Positions 47,019-59,874 are shown, counted from the stretch's first letter. The stretch: DNA of 64,000 nucleotides from Tubulanus polymorphus (GCF_964204645.1 NC_134028.1:22666153-22730152); one strand, 5' to 3'. Notes: a model not told the origin generated them from the letters alone. Made by a program: numbers and translations.

Positions 47019-48286
47019 TCACAAAGCCGTCATCTTCGTCGACCGGCGACTCAGTTTAGTTTTTAAAGGAATGTGCGTTGCCGAATGTCTTCCTTGTTGT
47101 ACTTGTCTTAAACTGGAATTGTTATGCGCGTTGCCGTTCACCGCTTCGGGCATAGTCTGGTACATCGTGCTAGAATTGCCGCGCTGCAAGTCGGTAAGAT
47201 TCGTGCGTCGACAACACGCCGTTAACATTTTGAACCCACGCCTGTATTTCTTGCTGAAAAAGCAGTATATTAGAGGATTCACCGAGCAATTGGACGTGCC
47301 GAGCCATCGGCAGAACGGGACTACGTAATCCACTATGGTCTTTTCAGTGGAGGCTGATAACTCGGGACCGAAATCCAATCTCATTTTCAAGGCGTAAAGC
47401 GGAAGCCACGACCACGCGAACAATACACACACAACCGACAACATTTTTACGACTTTAACTTTGGAACGGTAGATGACGCCACTGGTAATGGAACTGTGCC
47501 CAACGCCGGGCGGTTCTCGGCGCCAAACTCGCAGCGCAATCAAACCGTAACATATCGTAATGAATATCAACGGTATTGCATAACAGGTCAGAAAAATCGC
47601 GCCCAGAAAGTAGCTGTCGCGGTCGCGTTTACTTTCCCAGATCTCGTAACAACTTGTCGATGTGTTATCGACGATGTATTGATAATGTATGGCCCATGGG
47701 GTCATAATTGTGGCCGACTCGATCCATATAAATGCAATAATTATCTTCGACGCTCTTCGCGATACTTTACACTTCAGGGTGTGACAAATAGCGAAATACC
47801 TGTAAAAAAGGTAAAATAGCATCGCTATAATTGCAGTGCCCGTAGAGCTCGGCTGATTATGAATGATAGCTGCACAGCGTTCGCTGTAAGACGCCCGTCC
47901 ACCTGAGACGGCACCTGACAGATTCTTATCTAAAACGATTTTATTATACATCAGATTTGTATTTTCTTAGACGTCTGGCTTTTTGAAAGACTGTTTACAT
48001 TGTTTAACGAAAGCAACGAGACGTGTAGTACTATATAAACCGGTTAACTATCTTATTTGACGCAGGAGCCCGAAAATAAAATAGTTAACCTATATAGTAC
48101 TATTCGTCTCGTTGCATGTATTCTACCCCCGGTTAACACGGCTCTTCTTCATTCTTCTCATAAAATTCAAGCGCAGTTATACTCACCTATCTATGGCAAT
48201 GGCTGCCAATGTATTGACGGAGGCACTCACGACCATACCCTGCAAGAAGGGGATTGCTTTACACATCACTCCACCGAATCGCCAGT
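47019..48286 (-). CDS. Class A peptide-type GPCR, 3' exons (TM3 to C-terminus), partial
   Basis: Two exons are clear: 48187-48286 and 47019-47799. The first encodes WRFGG, MCKAIPFLQGM and VVSASVNTLAAIAIDR, i.e. TM3 with the disulphide Cys and a WxFG loop motif; the second resumes with YFAICH, giving a DRY motif split by a phase-2 intron. TM4 to TM7 follow: the TM5-6 loop has VKVVKMLSVVC, TM6 has FAWSWLPLY, and TM7 ends in CSVNPLIYC (NPxxY). The tail has a palmitoylation-type CCRR. These features fit neuropeptide receptors of the NPFF/SIFamide-like group; the ligand is not readable. The exon at 48187 needs a preceding exon ending in phase 1 (TM1-TM2). I could not find one up to 64000, so it is either split into small exons or outside the window. 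Confidence 0.85.
48013..48115. mobile_element. Foldback MITE in GPCR intron
   Basis: The arms start GCAACGAGACG and run through TAGTACTATATA and GGTTAACTAT; left arm 48013-48056 and right arm 48075-48115 pair over about 41 positions with few mismatches and a 4-base indel, around an 18-bp centre. It is inside the 387-bp intron that splits the DRY codon of the - strand GPCR. Confidence 0.75.
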
Positions 48287-48364
48287 CTGTAAAATAGAGC
48301 ATTTTCTCTACCGTGAATTAAATTTGATAATTTTCTATTGAAGCGACGATGAATCCATTCGTAA

Positions 48365-48701
48365 TGGGGTATCTGCACTCACCAGAACAATACACAATAC
48401 ACTCAGTTTTACATAGTGAAAATCAGCTCATTTTCAATGAACTTTTAACTAGATTCTAGGCTCCCAAATGGAAATTTATTCAAACAAGTCACCATACAGA
48501 TATGGGATTGACGTACCCATTGAGCGTATGGAATAGTTTTATTGAAAATGGATTTAACTAATAAGAAATGTTGATTCGAATTTAATTGAAATGTAGAAGA
48601 AATTGTAGCGCAGAAACCGAGTTACCACTAGCGCACCTGGCGGACCCTCGCCTGTCATACGTGGAATCCTCGATTGCCACAGTAACGGTGCGGGTACACC
48701 A
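48365..48701. mobile_element. MITE family M1, copy 2
   Basis: It starts TGGGGTATCTGCACTCACCA and ends ACAGTAACGGTGCGGGTACACCA. Internal landmarks are TTTTCAATGAACTTTTAACT and TACCACTAGCGCACCTGGCGG with TGGAATCCTCGATTGCCAC near the 3' end. Confidence 0.8.
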
Positions 48702-49426
48702 TCATACGTCACACACGCGATGTATGTATCCATACACTTAATCAACGAACTTGAATGCGTTTGAGTATGATAAAGTAATGACATCATACATTTTTAAGCT
48801 ATTTTTTTTCAGACACGACTCGCGCCGATATCGTTATTTTGATTGATGATTCCTCAGTCAAATGAATGACTTATGATAATTAAAGCGAACGTGTTATTAG
48901 ATTGAGCGTGCGACAACTGTACGTGAGATCAGACAATTCCGGGCGCAAACTAATTATGCCGATAATGATTCTAAAATAATCGAATTCCTTGGACGGAAAA
49001 TAGCGCAGACGCGTGGTGCCTTCTTTCCGGATATGGAGTAATTAATTTTCTTCCTCGCTGACGTATGAGATTTGTGATTAAGTCGGAATAATGACCGACG
49101 TGCCATGCGACTGATCTGCGTTTTAGATTTGCTCGTAGTCTGCTATGATATCCGGCAGCGTGTCCACGATGGCGGATATTTATGGCGTAAACGCTGCGAT
49201 TTTTTTTCTGCCTTACTTTTTAATTGACCAAGACAGAAGACAGATACTTTTATTTTCGTACCTTTTACGCCATGTTCATGCCCTAAATTCCATGGAGTCT
49301 CTATCTACACTTGTAAAAAGGGATAATACTGGATTCTAGTACAGAGGTCTTTGCGGCCAAGCTTTTTCGTTTTGATTACGTCATATTAGTTGGCGGACAG
49401 ACATGGCCACCTTCGGTTATCTGAGT
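48702..49426. other. Gap without recognised gene
   Basis: No exon of the - strand GPCR and no other gene is supported here. A + frame at 49145-49339 has one hydrophobic stretch but no partner and no family motif. Confidence 0.45.
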
Positions 49427-49598
49427 TAGTCGACTATAGTCGAACCATGGACGTATAAACTAGATCTAGTTTATACGTCCATGGTCGAACTAAATGAAAC
49501 CGAATGTCCATTAGTCGGAACTATATTCCGGACATAGTTCGAAAATCAAGCGCATTCGGTTTTTTTTCGGTTATTAGTTCCGACTACTAGTCGACTAG
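49427..49598. mobile_element. Palindrome-bearing MITE
   Basis: Outer inverted ends TAGTCGACTATAGTCG (left) and CGACTACTAGTCGACTA (right) match with small gaps. Within it, 49444-49485 is a perfect 42-bp palindrome with no spacer, centred on TAGATCTA. The element is non-coding. Confidence 0.65.
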
Positions 49599-52330
49599 AT
49601 ACGAAAACCGAATTTGGCCCTGGCAGACCCTCGAAGTTTGTAAATCCCTGATTATCTGTTGTTTTCACGTATGACAGGTCTCCACTGGTTGGCAAACAAA
49701 CTAAGACCTCACGCGTGCAAGACCTTTATACCAGAGAATCAATCCGTATTAGAGTTATAACTTTTTACTAATCTGCATTCGTAATTTGACTAAGTGTGAC
49801 ACGCATCACGCATGTATGTGTCTCTAGCTTTGTCCTATTACTATCGTTATTTCGCGATGTTTTATAAATGTCTGCCTGATTCTATAGTGTATGTCGACAT
49901 ACATCACCCGCGCGGTTCTCTGGCGGAATGAAACGTTACTTGAGAATAATAGTCGGTATCGGATGGCGGAAACGGCTTTTAATACTTTACGGAAACCCGA
50001 GGGTGCATTACATTTTACGATATTCACGCCGCGTCGATCAACCAGTCTTCATTCAGTCACTCGAGATTTCATTTGCTCTATTTTTTTCTATGGACCGTCT
50101 AATCCACGCAAAATAACACCGCGCTAGCACTTTCGAGACCGGTAGTCGCTCGAAACACTTGTCAGCGTCAATTTGATCTTATGAAGGCGGGTTACTGCGG
50201 TCCATTGTTTCGCGGCTTTAGTTCATGAATTACGGCGACACCGACACACGTGAACTTCTCCTTCATTACCGACCAGGCCTTTGAGACGTAGATGCATTAT
50301 CGTACTACACGCAATGCGCAAATAAGGTTTAAACCGCTGTTACTAAAGGGGAGTCTAAACACCTCTTCTCTTTGGGGTTTAGTGATCAATCGCAGTGGTA
50401 ATAGAATGATGCATGAATAAGTGATCTACGATTCATCGTATACCTTTGTTTCCATTAATTATTTTCTCGCTTTTTCTCGAATAGCTGACGAAAAACAATG
50501 TCATTTCAATAATTTGATCGAATGTCACCCGAAAAATATTCATCGTCAAAAATGCATACAAAGGATGTATTTTGTTTAAGTAGTTTTGTTGTCATTCAAC
50601 AAATGCAGAAAGTAACACATATATATAAATATATATACACTGATTTTGTTATTTCCCAAAGGAGATGCATTTTGCAGTAAGACTCCAATCATTCAGACAG
50701 CAGTCGGGAACTCACTGGGATTCAATAGTTGGAACCGCCGAAAAGGAGCGATATTGTCGTGAATTAAAGAGTGAAGCGATTCTAATCTTTTTGTCGAGTG
50801 TCTGCCGGTAAGAATAAGATGCGTAGCGAGCTTAGAATGTCTATAGAGAACGTTCTGTTGTGATACGAATTTAGAATGAGCTCCCGTCGGCATACTTCAC
50901 TCATCAAACCTCTCTCGATGAAGCCCAGCTCCACATTTCCGTTCTAATTTCTTCGTTGAATTGATTTCAATTCGAGTTTGATTTAACTCACTGTCGAAGT
51001 CAAGGTTAGACGTTTATAGTTGTAGTCTTTGTAGTGCATACGAAAGAACAACTGGCCGTGGAACTCACTGTATAAACAAGAACCATATTATGAATATTTA
51101 GCAACTAAGAAATCGGTGTCACTATGAACTAAAATGAATGAATATAACTCATGGACGAGTTAATGAATATAATAAGTCCATGGTTTCATTGAAGTTTTAG
51201 ATAGATGGCGGATACCTGAACATAATTAAAATACATAACATCAAACATATTATAGTAAGTATACTTTGGAGTATATTCATCTAAAATGAATGTCTGAAGA
51301 TGGATAGGAGTAATCTCTCGTGGTCAGTAAAACTGATGTCTTAGTTGTTAGTCTTCATATTGGGGGTCCTTTTTATACTGAGTTGAGTTCCATAGTTTGC
51401 GTATATGGGGTGGGTTTTAATTTACCTACGAAGTCAGGTGGAACTCGGGGCTAATACCAAAAATTCACCGAGAAAACCTGAACTTTCCTGAAAAAGTTTC
51501 GCGATTTTTTCTGTTCCAATTTCAAACTGACAGAGCTACCGAATTTATTCTCACTTGACGTGCATTAGATGACGCGATAGTTTTAGTGGGCGACTTTACC
51601 ATACGATTCATCCATTTCAACGCGATGATTAGTGCTCCGTCGAAGCGAGCCGTCAGTTCGGTCTTAACGCGAACGGACAAAAAATGAACGATTCATCGAA
51701 CACCTATCAGACCCGTCATGTTTGGATAATTATTGATGGCTAGCCATTTCGCTGCTCGACATGTGTTTAACCGAATTGCAATGGCATTTTCAATCCGATT
51801 ATAATCAAAGCGTCGTCGGGATTTCATTTCCATATTGTCCCCGGGGATAGTCCGTAAAAAGCGCGAGTAAGCTCGCATTCTGGACAGGATGTAATAGAAA
51901 CAGCCTGCTTGTACAAGTACCCTGTGTTCGTAGTTGTCTATGTTTATATCGATAATCTGCGTAGAGCGCGTGTAATGAGACCAAATTATTCAAAATTCTC
52001 TGGGATTCGACGAGACAAATCCCTATGGGTTGCAATGCAAGACTATCGAAATAAATGGAATGCAACGATTAATGAAAATCTAATCGACTGTTGAACTCCG
52101 TAATAGGAACTCGCAGACACTTTTAGTTTATATCATACGCGCATATTAGAAACGGTTTTGAATATTTTTGATCGTTTCCATCGTCATCCTTCCCGTCTTT
52201 TAATAGATTAAATATGTCGAATAAATGTGAATTCCTACTTTTTGGAAATTCCATTTATAACTATGATTTAAACTCGACAGTAATCTGTCCTGTCGCTAAA
52301 TTCATTTCTAGAAACCAAGGAATCTCTAAC
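49599..52330. other. Gap without recognised gene
   Basis: Several frames of 60-86 codons exist on both strands but overlap one another and carry no motif. A donor-like GTGAGT on the - strand near 50710 lies next to an open frame (50693-50893); it could be a 5' exon of the receptor gene, but nothing more supports it. Confidence 0.4.
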
Positions 52331-52480
52331 TGATGATGATAATCATCATTATCATTATTATTAGTATCATTATTTTTACTATTATTTATCATTATTTTAT
52401 GTTATTATTTATCATATCATCATTATTACTTTTATTGTTACAACTCATTGCTACTATCATTACTATTATTATTATCATCC
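52331..52480. repeat. ATT/ATC-rich trinucleotide simple repeat
   Basis: Imperfect ATC/ATT triplets (TCATTATTATT-like) run for about 150 bp. Confidence 0.9.
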
Positions 52481-53399
52481 TTTAGTGTAATTATCAGTTT
52501 ATATGCATTTATTAATTTTTGATCACTGTCAAATGTCACTGTCATTTCAATAATAAATGTAATTGCTTGTTATGTCCTCTGGACCTTAGCAAGTATTTAT
52601 TTTGTATACACCATTGATTTGTTTAATGAAATTAATTTGTACTTCAAAAAAAAATTCTTGCCGTCTTGTTAAATCAAAGTGTTGATGCACTCCTATTGTC
52701 TCATGCAAAACAACCTTTTGTAAATTGAAATCAGAATTCTGAGCGCTGACAGATGTCACTATACATTAATCATTTTGACGTGCAGTCCGCTACCTACCCG
52801 ATCCATCACTGTTGATTAACATACTGTTTGAATTATCGAAAGGCATCGATATAGGCACTGATATAAATCTGAGATTCGACTTCATCGAGCGGAGGCTTTC
52901 AAAGACCCATCAGTAATTGTGTCACCGTGACTGTAAGGAAACCTATTCGGTAAATCGGATCCCGTTTATACCAGTTCTGTAATGTGAGTTAAAATCTCCA
53001 AATGTCTAACTCATTAGTCGAAACCGAAAACTGTGGAACTGGTTCCAGAATTTTCAAAGTTTGCTAAAAATGATTGCAAACACTTATATGTCTACATATG
53101 CAACTCATAATATACCTTGGAGTAACCAGACTCATTCTCATCACTATTTCAAGCATATACTGTCTTGTAACGATTCAATGTATTTGGGTCTGCCTTGTCA
53201 TAATTTTCAATCTTATATCTTAAAAGATTCACAGTGTATTAGATTACATGAACATAGCTTAATCTTCATATAGTATATCTATCGTTTCTATATATCATTA
53301 TAAATCCTCTCGCTTCCTTGTACGTATTACGTATAACTTCTACGTCTGCCTTTTGTATATTACTGTACCAATGATGTTTGGTAAGATTAAGGTTCAATA
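52481..53399. other. Gap without recognised gene
   Basis: AT-rich sequence. The frame at 53061-53273 has ordinary composition but no motif or partner exon. I see nothing else. Confidence 0.4.
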
Positions 53400-53525
53400 A
53401 AGTCATTTGAATTTGATTTTGATTCAGAAATTTCGCGCACTCACTAGGGTTCAAACCCGGGTCTCGAACATACGAAGCAAGCGTACTCGTGTGGACCAAC
53501 TATAGGTCCTCTTGGCCAGTGCATG
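53400..53525 (-). mobile_element. tRNA-derived SINE-like element
   Basis: On the - strand, TGGCCAAGAGG (A-box-like) and GGGTTTGAACCC (B-box) occur in order, followed by an AT-rich end with ATTTGAATTTGATTTTG on the + strand reading. It resembles a SINE with a tRNA head. No cloverleaf folds. Confidence 0.45.
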
Positions 53526-54137
53526 GTTTTACAGTACAGCGTCCACAGTTAATGGCGACTCATCCGTATGTGTTGATTCGCTGCTGAGTTTGAATTCGAC
53601 TAAATTTGATCAACAGCTGTCTGCAATTGAGATAGCGCTACAGAATAGAAATGAACAGCGAAGCGATAACAAACCGAGTGAAGAAACTAATATTGTCCGG
53701 GATTGGAGCAAATTGGAATTTACCTAAGTAGGTATTAGTTCTACTCGTGTTGTCGGTATACGCTGTTTCTATCAGCAGAACTGATCAGGATGTTCTCTAC
53801 AACACCGAACAAGTGAAATCAAATGTCAGACACTCAATGCATTTGCAGATAAAACAACGTCTTCCCTCGAGTGTTTTTCTTTCTTCAGATATCTGAGTGC
53901 ACTCAGGAGTAGTCGCGAAAGTGTCGTGAAGCATTAATATACTTAAAAAGAATTAAACAATATCGTCGATATTATCTGCATAGTCTAACAGGTCTACCGC
54001 GGTCTAATGGCAGTCTTATAGGTTAAAGCTCATCGCAGTTATACCACAATCCATCTAAACATGGCCGGGCATTGTCTGTTTATCGCTAAATGCCAATTCC
54101 CAACTTTACTTTTTAGAAGGTGCTAATTCAATGGCAG
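53526..54137. other. Gap without recognised gene
   Basis: A 71-codon + frame (53512-53727) overlaps the SINE end and lacks family features. Nothing else is seen. Confidence 0.4.
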
Positions 54138-54141
54138 TTAT

Positions 54142-54308
54142 GTATGGTGGCTGATTAGGGCCATACTAAAAAAATTTTCTCGCGCGAGAGAACAAAACAC
54201 TTTAGTTTTCTCGCGCGAGAAAAACGGGACAATGTGAAAATGTTTTTATCGTTGCTTTTTAGCAGTACAGATAATTTTTTTAAGTATGGCCCGAATCAGC
54301 CACCATAG
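54142..54308. mobile_element. MITE with two internal TCTCGCGCGAGA palindromes
   Basis: The left end TATGGTGGCTGATTAGGGCC continuing to ATACTAAAAAAATT mirrors the right end AATTTTTTTAAGTATGGCCC continuing to GAATCAGCCACCATA, about 33 bp with two mismatches. GTTATG directly flanks both sides. Inside, TTCTCGCGCGAGA occurs twice, about 30 bp apart. No coding sequence. Confidence 0.8.
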
Positions 54309-55537
54309 TTATGTGTGTTTGGTTCTAGAATTTATGGTGATCAGTCGTGTACTTAAACTGTGCATACGATGAACGAACCGGGATATCAGAACCACTTTAA
54401 GATCACCGGATAATAGAAACCTTTTTCAGCGAATCTCGTTCAGCGGTTCTTCACTCTCTCTGTAACCGATCAGCAAAAACTCTAGTTATGACTGACAAAA
54501 ATGCGGACGGTCTGGATTTTGTTTTTAACTATCGATTAGTCCATCGCCGATGATTGACAGTGAAAAATTGGCGCTGATATATGTTGACCCCCATCCCCGT
54601 TTAATGGCGCGACGGGCGATTTCTGATAGCGCTTGACAGATCAAGATATCTCTTTCGCTTATCGCGTTATCTATCGTTAATTTCAGCAGGAGAAGAGACG
54701 TTAATCGCGTTATCATCGAACGTTCCGTCGGTATATTTTCAGACGAAGCCTAGATTTTTCGATGAACCTTTTTTGTGCGCGCTGCAGCGCGTCGACCAGA
54801 GTGGAGATCTTGCGCACATCTCCGCGCTATGTTTCATATGGAATTAAACACTATGTTCTATGGGCTTAACCTTTCCAGCGTCGACGCTCGTAAACCAAAA
54901 ACCGCTTGTAATCCGTTTTGCCGTCGACCGGAGGCAAAGCGAAGGTAAAGTTCAAATGAAGAAATACCACGCACCAAAGATTGGCCTTCTCCGCGTTTGC
55001 GGATGGTGTATTTACTAAGTTTTCCCTTCAAAAATTCCGTCACATGTCTGCCTGATATTCGATACAAATGCATGTATCCGGCTGCGAATGAGGTTCATCC
55101 GGAAATTGTGAAATGAAAGTCGTTCAGTGCTTTCTCTACCAGGCGGATAAGCATCCTACGAAGACAAGAAGCCATAATCTTGGCTCTCGTGTGGAGTGAT
55201 AAACAGGAAATTGTTTGGTTTCATTTTGTGAGTATATATACCCGTATTGTTGTTGAACTGGGGTTGAACTTTTGATACGTTCATTTGCGGAAGGATTCTG
55301 ACCATTTCGCTATCGTAAAACAGGATCAGAGAGCAGGATCAGAATTTTGACACCCATAATCCAGATGTTATTTGCCGATACGTGCGAAAACGTCGAGAGT
55401 TTTAATCCGAGGATGACTCGATCGTGAACCCATTAAACCTCGGTTGGAGGTTGGCGAGGTTTGATATGATATCGCAATTTTCGGAGCTGCTGACAATTAG
55501 TTTAATGCCTTGGATTGAGAAATGAACGTTAAGCAAT
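54309..55537. other. Gap without recognised gene
   Basis: Frames of 63-71 codons on the - strand (54525-54716, 54858-55073) have mixed composition and no recognised motif. I call nothing here. Confidence 0.4.
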
Positions 55538-55836
55538 TGGATACCGGCACCACCAGATGGCGCAACTAGCCATTCGTAATGATAATCGGTTCATTTTTCG
55601 AGGGAAATTTGAACTTGATTTCTAGGTTGCCAAATGCGCAAATTATCAAACGAGTCATCGGATAGACATTAGATTCCCTTTCTCACTCAGTGTATGGTAT
55701 TGATTTCACTGAAAATTGATTACTAATGAGAAAAAAAGATTCGAATTCAATTGAAATTTAGAAGAAATGCGGTAACCCAGTGCCACTAGCGACCCTAGCG
55801 GATCATCGCTCGGCCACTGTAGAGATACCGGTATCA
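55538..55836. mobile_element. MITE family M1, copy 3
   Basis: It starts TGGATACCGGCACCACCAG, includes ATGGCGCAACTAG, TTTCGAGGGAAATTTGAACT and GTGCCACTAGCGACCCT, and ends GATACCGGTATCA. The 5' and 3' ends are inverted. Confidence 0.75.
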
Positions 55837-56983
55837 TTGGCACCAGTGGTGTTTCTAGTTTTGTGCCAAGTTTAAACGTTCGGGCTCACGATATCAACCA
55901 TTACGATGAAACACTCCGGATCCGTGTTGTTAGCGATAATACGGGTCAGTCCAAAATGCAATGTCATTCTTCTGCTAATCGGAATCCTTCAATATGTAAT
56001 CATAAAAGATGGGCATGAAATTTTGATAGAATGAAAATGGCACCAAAACTCTTGATAAACTCGTTTTTTGTCCAACCTGTATAGCAAAACCCATATTGAA
56101 TGAAAGAAGCTTTATTCTAACAGTTTTCATATTGTATATATCACCCCTTGTTTGTATCAATTCTACTGCTTGATTAAACTCAGTCGTCTCTCCGTTCTTG
56201 ATAACGAAATACATGTACTATCTATATACGAATAGTAGCAATTTCTATTGCTAGTTGACCGTGTGCAATTAATTTCACGGCGCATTCAAGGAATGGTACG
56301 AAACGAGCGAGTTAATTCCTATCGCAGACAGCAGTCATAATTGTGACTCGAAACAATATCTTAGGGCGGATCTTCTACGAATAACTTCAAAGTAAAACGC
56401 GCCGGATGTTATAGGTTGGCGCTGAGTAGTTGATTACGGCTTATACGTACGCGGTAAAGAAAGCGAACCTGACATTTCATCGCAATGTAGTCGGTGTATT
56501 ACACTCAGTTGTTTTTAAGCGTTCTCATATTGTCGTTATAAGAGCTCGACTATTTTGATTATAAAAGTTTATTCGAAAAAGCAAGCTCTTATAAAAAAAA
56601 CAACGATGTTGAGTAAAATCACGAGCGTAATCAATTGCTGATACAACAAAACGTTATCTTACAAACTGACCTGTCTTACCGCTTATATATCTCCGTATGT
56701 AAACGCCTTTCTCAACAAATTGCTAGATGAAATGGTAGGTTTAACTTATAAGGCTATGAAAGTAAAACTTGCGTAAGTCGCATCTTTTGGGACCGAGAAA
56801 AAACCTCCGAAAGATGCGACTTCATTTTCCGAAAACTACGGCTTCAAAATTATTGTATAATCGCTGATATGAAGCATATCTAACGGATGAACTATAAATG
56901 GAAAACTCGGGCTGAAATAAAACAAGATTTCTGATTGGCTAATAATGACATCATCTAAGCTGCGCACTCGATCTAGTATAGCA
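55837..56983. other. Gap without recognised gene
   Basis: No gene is supported. A 79-codon - frame (55975-56214) is without motif. Confidence 0.4.
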
Positions 56984-57060
56984 GGGTTTCGTACCGTGGC
57001 GAGTCTCGATGTCATCAGGTTCGAATCCGCGCCGGGGAGGATGTGGATGGACATGCTGGC
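56984..57060 (+). repeat. tRNA-like SINE head, family S1, copy 2
   Basis: TGGCGAGTCTCGATG (A-box-like) is followed by CAGGTTCGAATCCGCGCCGG and GGAGGATG, shared with 25365-25432. A second B-box-like GGGTTCGAACCC lies at about 57108-57119, preceded by TGTGGTCGAATAGC, so a second head may follow in tandem. Confidence 0.5.
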
Positions 57061-57837
57061 AAATAGAACTGACGCGTCCTGTGGTCGAATAGCACAGGTT
57101 CATCCGGGTTCGAACCCATCTCCATTCGACCGAGTAAACCAAACACCCTATCCACCATCAAGACACGAATCAACGAGCATTACGCGATGCATGAATGTGG
57201 TCTTCATTAATGCTAGCATTCACCAGATCACGGTTTGCGTAATTTTTTCAGAAGAAAAAAACCAGTTCAATTACGGAGTCTGTAACAATTAGTGATATGT
57301 ATCACATATGAAAATAACTTTGGCATTTGCGTGCGTTCACGTTTGGTTTAAGACTGCCTCGCTGCGACACGTCGTCGACCTGGAACGAACAGGGAACAAA
57401 CGAGTTTTTTCCGCCGAGACGAAACATACAAACGACACACCGACACGGCAATCTAGACCTGGCACGCGAGCGAGCGAGCGAATTACACCAGCCAGAAGAA
57501 TCAATTTCTAACGAATGATGAAGAAATTAGATTGGATAGGATCGTTGCGCTCCGCCGCATGTGAAACACGACATGTACACGTTTTAAATGATCGAGAAAT
57601 GTCAATTACGTTTTCACAATCGCTTTAATTAGACCGGTTTCGGGTCGGGTGTCTCGTCGCGCACCGCGCAAATTTCCTGAGCAGAAGATCGTTTTTAAAC
57701 CGCTAATTCTGTCTTCAATCTCTGTCGGGGATCAGCTAGGTTCGTTAGTGTAAATGACGTCAGACTTTTCATTTCGCCACAGTAAATCCTTTATGAATAG
57801 GAAACTGAAATTATTTTGTCTTTATTTAGTATTAGAA
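57061..57837. other. Gap without recognised gene
   Basis: Overlapping frames at 57308-57518 have Arg/Thr-rich composition and no motif. Nothing else is recognised. Confidence 0.4.
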
Positions 57838-58148
57838 TGGGGAACCCGCAAGACCAGCTATCCCACCAGATGGCGTGACGAGCAGTAGGTCATCCGTTGT
57901 GAAAATTAGTTTATGTTCGATGAACTTTGAAGTGGATTTTTAGACTCCCGAATCCGTGAGTTATCACAGCACCACCAAATATACAACACTTTTATTCTTC
58001 TATTCGGATATCGGTATAGTTTTCATAAATCATTGATTCATTTAAGAAAAGCTCTTAATTGAAATGTAGAATCGAACGCCGACGACCAACTATCTATTAG
58101 CGAACCTGGTGGGTCCTCGCCTGCCACAGTATAGGTGCAGGTACCCCA
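57838..58148. mobile_element. MITE family M1, copy 4
   Basis: Ends are TGGGGAACCCGCA and GGTGCAGGTACCCCA; with flanks, ATTAGAATGGGG and CCCCATTCTAAT form an exact 12-bp inverted repeat. The internal CCACCAGATGGCGTGACGAG and TTAGCGAACCTGGTGGGTCC match the other copies. Confidence 0.8.
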
Positions 58149-58774
58149 TTCTAATTAGAATTCAACTTAATTTCAACACTCAAATTACAGTTGAGTCCTT
58201 TTAGGGTTAAAACATTGGACAGGAACTGGCCTTAGTCGTCTAAGTTAAACCGACATAAACTACTCCTGGAACGGGGTCCATATGGATTATCATTTTTCAA
58301 GAATTATTGAGATATGAAGTTCGCGCGTCTCACTTTCTCCTGCGGTGCTGATTTCTTTTTCCTCTAAACCGCGCCAGCGAATAATAATCTTACGCGGCTG
58401 CTTGTCCGATAAATTCACCGGCAACTTAAATCTCCATTATTTCATTTCCCTCGAGGCTGCTTAACGCGGTCGTTGTAAATTTTGCTTTACAAGAATTGCA
58501 GAGTTACACCTCGATGTTGGGACCGATTAGCTGCTAGATTCTAGCCATACTGACAATAGCGTCGTTATACGCTCTGTCGGTATAAGAGGATTCTTGTCTT
58601 GAAAGCAGTCGGCGATACCGAGGATGCTTTCGTGGTTACGAAAAGGAAATCGGGTATTGTGCTATATCTTTTCTTTTTTATTTAAAAAGCTTCTCAAAGC
58701 TTTTAGACGAAGGGGTAGTAAGTAGTACATCTTGTATACATAAGTAACATTTTAGAAAAAAAATCGCCAAGCGC
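58149..58774. other. Gap without recognised gene
   Basis: Nothing is recognised between the M1 copy and the CT-rich satellite. Confidence 0.4.
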
Positions 58775-59058
<284 letters not shown>

Positions 59059-59874
59059 GTATTCGTAAACGTATCGAGTTAAGTGAAAAACTTTCTGTAC
59101 TCCGGAAAATTGTCTTTCCGCTGTTAGACTGGTATAGTAAACCGTTCCAGGCGACGCTAATCCGTATTCAACACATCGCACCCGAGCGCTCGAGGCAACG
59201 CGAAGAAACGGGTCGAATGAACGTTCACGCTTTCGAAATTCTAAAACGTCGCCGTAACTTTATTAGAACGCAGAAAAATCCATATCAAACGGAGATGATT
59301 CGTTCGCCGAAATGCGACAGCGTTTTCGAGTGAGCGCGTTCGAGTGAATAGAAGCAACGATGAAGATGACGATGCCTCTCGCACCTCGGCGAATCGATTA
59401 TCCATTACTGTCTATTGTATATCGGTTTATCTCGGTACAGGAATTTCAACTGATTATAATTCGGATGCCACACCCGTAAATTGATTAAGATATAAATGAC
59501 GTCTGAGGATTGATAACTGAGTTAAATAATCATCGAACGCGTTTACGGTTCAGCGCTCGCTGATAGCGCACTAACTAACTAAACTTCGGTTTTTCCTGAG
59601 TTTGAAAGAAAACTCTTATCGATGATTACAACTATTCGCATGCATGCGCATGCAGCGTTTGCATTTTTCCTTACGCAGAGATTTCTCTAGAGAATTCGCG
59701 TTCAACAAATATTTTAGGCTAAAACCAAATGAACACGTTTTAGTGTTTAAAAACTAGTCTGGCATGAGAAAAATCCTCCGGCAGTAACTGACTTTCTGTC
59801 CTGTATAATTTCTGGACATGAATGCAAAGATTATCATTTCTTTCAAATTCTCTTATTCCAGCGCCCAGTTACGC
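59059..59874. other. Gap without recognised gene
   Basis: No coding sequence or known repeat is seen, apart from short TGCATGCGCATGCA-like palindromic sequence near 59640. Confidence 0.4.

Noticed and set aside
57308-57518. Two overlapping + frames of 63-67 codons
   Set aside because: They overlap in different frames, with Arg/Thr-rich low-information sequence and no homologous features.
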